Assembly: GCA_946402595.1 (NCBI GenBank)
Contig: CAMIWY010000107.1
Location: 1 to 5,742 of the forward strand
Direction: 5' to 3'
DNA length: 5,742 bases
Source: an uncultured Clostridia bacterium
GTDB taxonomy: Bacteria > Bacillota > Clostridia > Peptostreptococcales > Anaerovoracaceae
Of the stretch, positions 1-5,273 are shown piece after piece (within the stretch, counting starts at the first letter, position 1; each line of letters opens with the position of its first letter). Position numbers and translations under genes: made by a program. The notes below the pieces were generated by a model that had not been told where the DNA came from, searched no databases, and saw only the letters and a program-made list of their open reading frames with translations.

Positions 1-87
1 CATCAGGAGAATCGACAGAAGATCTTTTTCAATTTTATTTATATCGTCTTCATTAATATCAAGGACGATGTTAGCTTGCGATTCCAT
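1..87 (-). CDS. 5' end of a gene cut by the window edge; possibly a restriction/methylation protein
   Basis: An ATG at 87-85 opens a frame of 29 codons that runs off the window without a stop. The peptide begins MESQANIVLDINEDD and is acidic. The start lies 6 bases after the TAG of the helix-turn-helix gene; there is no strong Shine-Dalgarno sequence, so translation is probably coupled to that gene. From memory, a similar N-terminus (QANIVLDI, then a leucine-rich end and later a DRTT motif) occurs in proteins annotated as restriction endonuclease subunit M / N6-adenine methylase-like in Clostridia. Only 29 residues are visible and no catalytic motif is included, so the function is a guess; the existence of a gene here is more secure because of the operon-like spacing. 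Confidence 0.55.
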   Translation of the reverse strand, partial: MESQANIVLDINEDDINKIEKDLLSILLM

Positions 88-93
88 GCTCAA

Positions 94-264
94 CTATTTT
101 TCTCTTTTTCTTTTATCTTCCGGTTTTCTGGCATTCTCTGGAACAAACCATATATTGCCCATCATAATAGCACCTTCTATGCGTCCCTCAGCACATAGTT
201 TAGACACTCTTCTTCGTGATAGGTTCCACTTTTCTGCAATCTGAGAAGTAGTAAGGTATTCCAT
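94..264 (-). CDS. small helix-turn-helix DNA-binding protein (MerR/excisionase-like)
   Basis: A 56-residue protein, probably a sequence-specific DNA binder in the cytoplasm. Residues 5-13 (TTSQIAEKW) and 16-24 (SRRRVSKLC) form a helix-turn-helix, with the second as recognition helix. Residues 28-42 (RIEGA, then IWFVPENA) look like the wing of MerR/excisionase-type winged helices; the C-terminus is very basic. The frame is open back to a TTG at 276, but the ATG at 264 is preferred because GGAGG lies 5 bases before it and the family normally starts at MEYLTT-like sequence. It is first gene after a promoter with operator-like repeats and is followed closely by the truncated gene, so it may regulate its own operon. 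It is shorter than typical integrase-partner excisionases and no integrase is in view, so an Xis role is not supported here. The family assignment is secure; target and role are inferred. Confidence 0.85.
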   Translation of the reverse strand: MEYLTTSQIAEKWNLSRRRVSKLCAEGRIEGAIMMGNIWFVPENARKPEDKRKREK

Positions 265-269
265 CTTAT

Positions 270-274
270 CCTCC
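270..274 (-). promoter_or_regulatory. ribosome binding site deciding the start of the HTH gene
   Basis: GGAGG on the minus strand, 5 bases before the ATG at 264-262. It overlaps the alternative TTG start at 276, which therefore cannot use it; this supports the shorter 56-residue product. Confidence 0.75.
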
Positions 275-302
275 AAAAACTGCTATGTAAAAAATCAATT
301 AT

Positions 303-331
303 ATTTTATTCCTCGCAAGGAACAGTCGCAA
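303..331 (-). promoter_or_regulatory. sigma-A-like promoter of the HTH operon
   Basis: On the minus strand, -35 TTGCGA (326-331; 4 of 6 to consensus) and -10 TAAAAT (303-308; 5 of 6) are separated by exactly 17 bases. Transcription would start near 296 and give a leader of about 30 bases before the HTH gene. AT-rich sequence surrounds it. It lies downstream of the transfer-module terminator, so the HTH operon would be transcribed independently of the module. Confidence 0.6.
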
Positions 332-336
332 CTGTT
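309..336. promoter_or_regulatory. pair of inverted repeats over the promoter, candidate operator
   Basis: Two perfect inverted repeats touch each other. TTCCT/AGGAA (309-313 and 318-322) and AACAGT/ACTGTT (321-326 and 331-336) both enclose the same tetranucleotide, CGCA on the plus strand (TGCG on the minus strand). Their centres are 13 bases apart. One covers the -35 element, the other fills most of the -35/-10 spacer. This is the layout of a repressor or controller-protein operator. The most likely ligand is the HTH protein encoded next to it, but this is inference. Confidence 0.55.
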
Positions 337-383
337 TTATAAGAGTCTGCTTCTCGCCCTGCTGATTGAGAGCACCATTCAGG

Positions 384-433
384 CAAACAAAAAGAGACCT
401 CTATAGAAACTGAACATCTCTTGAGGTCTCTTT
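384..433 (-). terminator. factor-independent terminator after the HU gene
   Basis: Perfect 11-base inverted repeat (391-401 with 423-433, arm AAAGAGACCTC) with a 21-base loop. On the minus strand the stem runs into a T-rich stretch (TTTTTGTTTG with the end of the stem). It begins 21 bases after the HU stop codon and would close the transfer-module transcript. On the plus strand only three T follow, so it is mainly a minus-strand terminator. Confidence 0.8.
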
Positions 434-454
434 CCTCGCCTTCCTATTTTAATA

Positions 455-718
455 TCAGCCGAGCAGTTTGTCTGAGAACTTAACCTTGATAACTTTCTTT
501 GCAGGGATAACCATCTCGGCGCCTGTTATAGGATTACGGCCGGTTCTCTCTGCTCTCTCAGTAACCTCAGCTTTGAATGTGCCAGGGAATACTACTTTGT
601 CGCCTGCCTTCAGTGCGTCAGCTGTTACTTCGAAGAAAGCCTTTATTGCTTCCGCAGCATCCTTCTTGCTCATTCCTGTCTTCTCTGCATACTTTTCTAC
701 GAATTCTGCTTTTGTCAT
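455..718 (-). CDS. hup: HU-family histone-like DNA-binding protein
   Basis: An 87-residue protein, the usual HU/IHF length, expected to dimerise and bend DNA with little sequence specificity. The N-terminal helical part (MTKAEFVEKYAEK, then MSKKDAAEAIKAFF) and the DNA-binding arm signature GRNPITGAEMVIPAKK (residues 60-75), with the intercalating proline at P63, are clear. Odd: the canonical GFGTF turn before the arm is replaced by PGTFKA (residues 45-50), and the C-terminus is short (KFSDKLLG), so this is a divergent, probably element-borne HU. The start at 718 is chosen because AAAGGAG lies 9 bases upstream and the family begins with MTKAE-like sequence. The same frame is open upstream to an ATG at 859 that overlaps the stop of the hydrolase gene, which would add 47 unrelated residues. 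It is the last gene before a terminator; a role in element DNA processing or nucleoid mimicry is inference. Confidence 0.93.
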   Translation of the reverse strand: MTKAEFVEKYAEKTGMSKKDAAEAIKAFFEVTADALKAGDKVVFPGTFKAEVTERAERTGRNPITGAEMVIPAKKVIKVKFSDKLLG

Positions 719-727
719 TGCAATTGT

Positions 728-734
728 CTCCTTT
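728..734 (-). promoter_or_regulatory. ribosome binding site of the HU gene
   Basis: AAAGGAG on the minus strand with a 9-base gap to the ATG at 718-716. It decides the internal start over the longer frame that begins at 859. Confidence 0.8.
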
Positions 735-761
735 GTATCTTCAGTTTTAGTAAATGCCGTT

Positions 762-803
762 TCTGCAAGGCAACCGGGGAACTTCCCGCAGCAGCCTTGC
801 AGA
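762..803 (-). other. nested GC-rich hairpin in the leader of the HU gene
   Basis: A perfect 10-base stem (762-771 with 794-803, arm TCTGCAAGGC) encloses a second 4-base GC stem (775-778 with 785-788). No T-run follows on either strand, so it is not an ordinary intrinsic terminator. In the 140 bases between the hydrolase stop and the HU start it may act as an RNA-processing or stabilising element, or as a translational switch. A weak -10-like TATACT lies at 803-808 on the minus strand but lacks a convincing -35. Confidence 0.6.
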
Positions 804-858
804 GTATACGATATTTCAGAGTAAAATGCTACACTCCAATGATCATATTGGATAATCA

Positions 859-2634
859 TCAGCCTTTAGCTCTGTAGACTCTTATCAGCGTCTTTCCTGA
901 TATCTTCAGCTTATTGCCAAGCGAATTGGTTCTTGGATAGAAATTGTCATGACCGGCCTGTTTAGCCTTGCCTCCTACTACAATGAATATGTGACAGCCA
1001 CCATTGCTCTTGTCATACAGGACGATATCTCCATCTTTGAGGATGTTTTCGGGGATACTGCCCGAGGTGATGCTGGCCACGCATTCGTAAAGATCAGTTC
1101 TGCTTGCCAGTCTGGTCTTCTGATCTCTGTATCCTCTTGGAAAGTCTTTATCCACACCGCTGTCAACAAGACATACACCAACGAACACATCACAGCTTGC
1201 TCCATCTCTCGACGGCTTACCCCATCTGCCTCTGTGAGGATAAGCACGTTCAAGAGCCGCCGCATATGCAGGAGTAGGCTTTCCTCCGTGGTATTTCGCT
1301 TCATCCGGTGAACCGGGATATGCCAGTTGTGTCGCCTTTCTGGCTATCTTCTGTGCGTTGCTTCCCCCGCCCGGTATCATGGTCAGTCCATAGCCTGCTA
1401 TCTGTGAGCTGCCAACGCTGTAGGTCAGTCTTTTGCAGGCATTCCCGCTGTTGCCCTCTATGGTCGTGATTGTTTTCCCATCACAGGTCTCAACTATCCC
1501 AACATGATCGAGCAGCCCGTCCTGTTCAAAATCGAAGAATATGATGTCGCCGGGTTTAGGCTTATAGCCTCGTCCTGCCCACCGGTGACGAGCTTTGAAC
1601 CAGTTTGCTCCATCACCTACAACCGCGAACTTAGGGATTATCCCCATTTCTATATATCCGCACTGATCCGCACACCAGCTGACAAAGCAGGCACACCAGT
1701 GAACATGACTGTTGAAGCCGTACCACTTCCAGAACTTATCACCGCCGACATTACCGAGTTCACCTCTGGCGACTTCTACTATGGTGGCATCCCCGCTTCC
1801 TTCAACATAGCTTCCGTCCTCGTTGAATGCGAATGCAGCGCCGAAGAGTATCATAATCACCAGAATGACGACTGCTGCGGCGCCGCCGGCAGACATTGTG
1901 CTGAGAAGTGCTTTTGCCCCCTCTGCAATGCCTTTCAGCAGTCTTCCTGTTCCGCGAGTAGCTTCCCCTGAATCTTTAGTTCCGAATACTGTGATCTGTC
2001 CCCAAAAGCCTCTTCCTGCATTTCTCTCTGTAATACGCTTTATTGCATGTTCTCTTCTGCGTCTCAGACTGATGTCTTCAGTTTTTACAGTCTTCCGGCG
2101 ATTCCTGGCAGTTCTGCCCGTACTGTAACGTGATAGTTTTTTGTTTCTGTTTACCGAAGCTCTTCTGATGCGTCCCGTCAGCCTGTCCTCTTCGGCATTT
2201 TGGACAACCTCCATATCAGCAAGCTTTGCTCTTTCCTGCCTGTTTCGGATAGTCCTGATGCCCTGTTCTCTGAAGGCCTGCTGTATCCGGGTCTCGTTAT
2301 CTGATGCAATTCCATTTGCTTTTGCTGGCCTTATGCTGTCATGCAGCCCCGGCTCACCGGCATCCGGAAACAGCTCTGCGCCATATGCCGATTTCTCCCT
2401 TGACTGAAGCATCATCTCTACGCCTGCTCTTGCAGCAAAAGCTGCCCCGTCACCTGCGCAGTGCTCTGCAGTATCCTGCGCATATGTGCCCGCAGACTCA
2501 CTGTCATTTCTTCTTCCAATATCTGCAGCCTTGCTCCTGATCGTTTCTTCCTTCAGGTGATGCATGGAGCTTGCTGCTCTGTCCAGAGTCTTAATCGTGC
2601 CTCTGGTAACATCTCTTGTCTTTATATCCGCCAC
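859..2634 (-). CDS. CD1108-family mobile element protein: membrane-anchored CHAP + NlpC/P60-like peptidoglycan hydrolase
   Basis: A 591-residue protein likely to cut peptidoglycan at the cell surface so that the conjugation machine can pass. Residues 1-248 are hydrophilic, rich in Arg/Lys, and start with MADIKTRDVTRGTIKTLD, which I recognise as the N-terminus of CD1108-family ICE proteins. A single membrane segment spans about 249-270, so the basic N-terminus should be cytoplasmic and the rest outside. Residues 283-420 form a CHAP amidase/endopeptidase domain: HWCACFVSWC (probable nucleophile C314), DHVGIVE (H377) and IEGNSG (E393/N395). Residues 429-591 form a second NlpC/P60- or CHAP-like domain: GASCDVFVG (C481) and GGCHIFIVV (H548), with a possible third polar residue around H562-N564. 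The start is GTG, 7 bases after AAGGAGGG. It follows the VirB4 gene after a spacer with terminator-like hairpins. No lysozyme/SLT domain is present, unlike Tn916 Orf14-type hydrolases. Substrate bond is not determinable. Confidence 0.9.
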   Translation of the reverse strand: MADIKTRDVTRGTIKTLDRAASSMHHLKEETIRSKAADIGRRNDSESAGTYAQDTAEHCAGDGAAFAARAGVEMMLQSREKSAYGAELFPDAGEPGLHDSIRPAKANGIASDNETRIQQAFREQGIRTIRNRQERAKLADMEVVQNAEEDRLTGRIRRASVNRNKKLSRYSTGRTARNRRKTVKTEDISLRRRREHAIKRITERNAGRGFWGQITVFGTKDSGEATRGTGRLLKGIAEGAKALLSTMSAGGAAAVVILVIMILFGAAFAFNEDGSYVEGSGDATIVEVARGELGNVGGDKFWKWYGFNSHVHWCACFVSWCADQCGYIEMGIIPKFAVVGDGANWFKARHRWAGRGYKPKPGDIIFFDFEQDGLLDHVGIVETCDGKTITTIEGNSGNACKRLTYSVGSSQIAGYGLTMIPGGGSNAQKIARKATQLAYPGSPDEAKYHGGKPTPAYAAALERAYPHRGRWGKPSRDGASCDVFVGVCLVDSGVDKDFPRGYRDQKTRLASRTDLYECVASITSGSIPENILKDGDIVLYDKSNGGCHIFIVVGGKAKQAGHDNFYPRTNSLGNKLKISGKTLIRVYRAKG

Positions 2635-2641
2635 TTGTTAT

Positions 2642-2649
2642 CCCTCCTT
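2642..2649 (-). promoter_or_regulatory. ribosome binding site for the GTG start of the hydrolase gene
   Basis: AAGGAGGG on the minus strand with a 7-base gap to GTG (2634-2632). It is near-perfectly complementary to the 16S rRNA end, which compensates for the non-ATG start and supports it. Confidence 0.85.
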
Positions 2650-2662
2650 CCCTAAATCGGTC

Positions 2663-2707
2663 AAAAAAATAAGACTCCCGATATATGAGTCGCTCATGTA
2701 TCCGGAG
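2663..2707 (-). terminator. intrinsic terminator/attenuator between VirB4 and hydrolase genes
   Basis: On the minus strand a 15-position stem (2707-2693 with 2689-2675) pairs at 13 positions around a CGA loop. It is followed after two bases by TTATTTTTTT (2672-2663). A shorter alternative stem GACTC/GAGTC (2691-2687 with 2677-2673) abuts the same T-run. The T-run ends 13 bases before the hydrolase ribosome binding site, so there is no room for a new promoter between them; transcripts of the hydrolase must read through. Its outer CTCC (2707-2704) is shared with the hairpin just upstream, which makes an attenuator possible. Confidence 0.55.
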
Positions 2708-2727
2708 CGGATTTGCCGCTCCTTTTT
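2704..2727. terminator. short GC-rich hairpin, terminator-like on the plus strand, competing hairpin on the minus strand
   Basis: Perfect 7-base stem GGAGCGG/CCGCTCC (2704-2710 and 2716-2722) with loop ATTTG, followed on the plus strand by TTTTT (2723-2727). Read on the plus strand it is a small intrinsic terminator that could stop antisense transcription, although no plus-strand gene is seen. On the minus strand it forms first and uses bases 2704-2707 that the following terminator stem also needs. Confidence 0.5.
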
Positions 2728-2746
2728 CAGTTCTCCGGGGGTCTGC

Positions 2747-2803
2747 CTCACGAAATGGCGGTTTCTTCAGAGCTGTTTTCTCACGAAATGGCGGTTTCTT
2801 CAG
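2747..2803. repeat. 24-base direct repeat duplicating the end of the VirB4 gene
   Basis: Bases 2747-2770 and 2780-2803 are identical over 24 positions, at a period of 33 bases. The 2780-2803 copy is the end of the VirB4 gene, coding for EETAIS and its TGA; the other copy lies just after the stop and, because 33 is a multiple of three, keeps the frame. Reading on past the first stop gives ENSSEETAIS and a second TGA. Confidence 0.9.
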
Positions 2804-5273
2804 GATTCAGATACTTCCTGACCATCTCATCGAAGTCTGCGTTGCTTGCAGCCACCTCACGGATCTTCCTCAGGATCTCCTGCTCGTCAGAATTGACGCG
2901 CGGCATATTCGATGGATCGCCGGGCATATTGGCATTGCCTGCAAAATAACCCTCTCCGAATTTGCTTGTCATCAAGGCGTAGAGTTTTGTATCCTTCGGG
3001 AACTTATTCTCGAACGGGACAAGGCTCGATCCGACCTTCAGCAGTCCGTGACCCGCATCCACATTTGTTATATACGACAGCTGCTCATTGGAAATGTTCA
3101 GAAGCTTCGCCAGCTCAATACGGTCTGTCGCTGCCTGATTCAGCATCACGATAAACTCGGAGTTGGAGAGCATCGTCCTCGCCGTGTACGACTGCAGCAG
3201 GTCAGCCACGTTCTGGGTGATTCCTGTACAGAAGGCTCCGTACTTACGCACCCTCTTCCACAGCTTATACAGGAACTGCGCCGAATACTCGTGCATAAAC
3301 AGCAAATAAATCTCATCGATAAAGATATACGTGCGCTTTCCGGCCTGCCTGTTCTGAGTGATCCTGTTGAGGATGGAGTCCAGTATGACCAGCATGCCGA
3401 TGGCTCTAAGCTGCTCGCCGAGTTCGAGTATGTCGTAGCAGATCAGTCGATTGCTGGTGTCCACATTCGTCTGCTTCGCGAAGGTGTTGAGCGAGCCTCT
3501 GGTGAAAAGCTCAAGCTCAAGCGCCAGTGAATGCGCCTCAGGCTCAGGCTGTTTCAGAAGCTCCTCTCTGAAGTCTGCCAGTGTAGGCGGCGTGCCCATA
3601 TAGTTGCCCTGCTTGTAGTAGCGGTACACGTTCTCTGTGCAGCGGTCTATGATAGACTGCTGGCCCTTCTGGAACTTGTGCCCCGCCACTATCTGCTCGC
3701 AGAGCGACTGCAGGAACTGGCTCTTCTCGATGATCGGATCAGTCTCGCCATAGTCTCTCGACATATCCATCGCGTTGATGTGGTTAGGCGAGTTGGCGGA
3801 TATGTTGATCACGCTTCCGCCGAGCGCTCTGACGAGCGGTCCGTACTCCGACTCAGGGTCGATGATAATGATGTCCGCATCACCAGAGAGCATCAGATTC
3901 ACTATCTCGTTCTTCGCCGTGAAGGACTTGCCTCCGCCAGGCACGCCGAGGATGAACGAGTTGCCGTTCATCAGCCTCCTGCGGTCTGCGATGATCATGT
4001 TCTTGGATATAACATTGTTGCCATAGTAGATGCCGTGGCTGTCATAGACCTCCTGCACCCTGAACGGCATGAACACCGCAAGTGATTCAGTCGTCAGTGT
4101 CCTGAAGGCATCGATCCTGCGCACACCGAACGGCAGAGCAGTCTTCAGCCCGTCCAGCTGCTGATACTTCAACACTGACATCTGGCAGAGCCTTTTCCTG
4201 ACGATAGTGAGGATCTCCTCCGTGTCATTGTCGAGCTGCTTCTTTGAGTCAGCCGTATGAACCAGCGTCAGAACCGCAAACATCATCCTCTGGTCTCTTG
4301 TAGTCAGGTCGTCCAGGAACTCCTTCGTCTCCTTTCTCTGCTGCTCCATGTCGTACGGGATCACAGCGGAGAAGTTATTGTTCATGTTCTGCTTGCGCTG
4401 CCAGTTGGTGATGTTGGTCTCAACGCCGAGCAGCCTCTGCTCGACCTCCTTTACCGCCTCGTCGGTCGGGATCGGCACTATATCGATCGATAGCATCAGG
4501 TTCCTGCTGAGGTCTGTGATCTCCGCCACCATATCATCGGATATATACGACGCATAGTCCCTGAGAAGCAAAACACGACCAAACCGATTTCCGACTTTGA
4601 AATAGTCAGCGTTATTCTCATATACATCCGGGCAGATATAGTCACGGAAGTCATGACCCTTTCTCATGTGATCCTTCAGGTCGAAGTGATATGAGGTTTC
4701 CTCGCCCGTCCTCATGAAGTCGTGGATGATGCGCAGCCTGTCATTTGCCGTCATCTCGATGCACTTTGAGCCGAGCCTTGAGAAGTGCGCGGTAAGATCC
4801 GCTCCTATCCTGGCGAAGTACAGTCTGGCATCCTCGATGCTCTTACGGTTTACCGAGATGGTAATATACTTGTCCTGAATGATCGCATTGCTGCCGGTCG
4901 CCTTATCGGTCAGCATGTCGTTATACTCCCTGCGGTAGACATCAAGCGGGTCGCCCACCATCTTCAGAAGTATCCGATCCTCGAAATCGAGCATGTTGAG
5001 CCTGCGGTTGTTGATGGTAATCTTGGCCGTGCAGCCGGAATCCAGCGAGTTCAGGAGTTCAGAGTAGCCGAGGAACATCCCGGCCTTGTCGTCCCTCGAC
5101 GCAACAGCATAGTTGATGTCTGTGAACCGCCACATCTTGCTGAACTTGTTCTTCCCTGTCATGAAAACGCCGTCAGTCCAGATGGATCTGACGGGGATGA
5201 TGTCCTGCACCTTCTTCGGCACAGCAAACTTCTCCTTGTCCTGCTTGAGGACGTTAGTAAGTGTTTTGATCAA
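2781..5273 (-). CDS. VirB4-like conjugal transfer ATPase, CD1110 family
   Basis: An 830-residue motor ATPase of a Gram-positive type IV secretion system, expected at the inner face of the membrane, where it powers assembly or substrate transfer together with a VirB3/PrgI-type partner. The N-terminal domain (about 1-400) contains family-typical stretches such as FRDYICPD and SRNLMLSIDIVPIPTDEAV. The ATPase domain follows: Walker A GVPGGGKS (443-450, K449), Walker B YIFIDE (649-654, D653/E654) and a conserved TGITQN (683-688). Key residues are all intact. Residues after about 775 form a polar, variable tail. The start is TTG in the overlap TTGA with the PrgI stop; an upstream in-frame TGA (5282-5280) excludes a longer protein, AAAGGAG lies 10 bases upstream, and the family begins MIKxLT. 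The stop is followed by an in-frame duplication of the last codons. The assignment is very secure; the exact family name is from memory. Confidence 0.96.
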   Translation of the reverse strand: MIKTLTNVLKQDKEKFAVPKKVQDIIPVRSIWTDGVFMTGKNKFSKMWRFTDINYAVASRDDKAGMFLGYSELLNSLDSGCTAKITINNRRLNMLDFEDRILLKMVGDPLDVYRREYNDMLTDKATGSNAIIQDKYITISVNRKSIEDARLYFARIGADLTAHFSRLGSKCIEMTANDRLRIIHDFMRTGEETSYHFDLKDHMRKGHDFRDYICPDVYENNADYFKVGNRFGRVLLLRDYASYISDDMVAEITDLSRNLMLSIDIVPIPTDEAVKEVEQRLLGVETNITNWQRKQNMNNNFSAVIPYDMEQQRKETKEFLDDLTTRDQRMMFAVLTLVHTADSKKQLDNDTEEILTIVRKRLCQMSVLKYQQLDGLKTALPFGVRRIDAFRTLTTESLAVFMPFRVQEVYDSHGIYYGNNVISKNMIIADRRRLMNGNSFILGVPGGGKSFTAKNEIVNLMLSGDADIIIIDPESEYGPLVRALGGSVINISANSPNHINAMDMSRDYGETDPIIEKSQFLQSLCEQIVAGHKFQKGQQSIIDRCTENVYRYYKQGNYMGTPPTLADFREELLKQPEPEAHSLALELELFTRGSLNTFAKQTNVDTSNRLICYDILELGEQLRAIGMLVILDSILNRITQNRQAGKRTYIFIDEIYLLFMHEYSAQFLYKLWKRVRKYGAFCTGITQNVADLLQSYTARTMLSNSEFIVMLNQAATDRIELAKLLNISNEQLSYITNVDAGHGLLKVGSSLVPFENKFPKDTKLYALMTSKFGEGYFAGNANMPGDPSNMPRVNSDEQEILRKIREVAASNADFDEMVRKYLNPEETAIS

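Noticed and set aside
265..276. TTG at 276 as start of the HTH gene
   Set aside because: The ribosome binding site GGAGG overlaps this TTG region and is correctly spaced for the ATG at 264 instead.
803..840. Independent promoter for HU (TATACT at 803-808 on the minus strand)
   Set aside because: No acceptable -35 hexamer occurs 16-18 bases upstream and no extended -10 TG is present, so it is not listed as a promoter.
2704..2727. Plus-strand terminator taken as the end of a plus-strand gene
   Set aside because: No believable plus-strand gene ends upstream of it; it is better explained as part of the hairpin pair in the minus-strand spacer.
2747..2803. Repeat considered as the start of a CRISPR array or an attachment site
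   Set aside because: Only two copies exist, the spacer between them is 9 bases, and the repeat is coding sequence with its stop codon; no integrase is near.
2685..3530. 281-codon plus-strand open frame antisense to VirB4
   Set aside because: It lies across the strongly supported VirB4 gene and its terminator region, has no family resemblance or good ribosome binding site, and is explained by the GC-rich third positions of the true gene.
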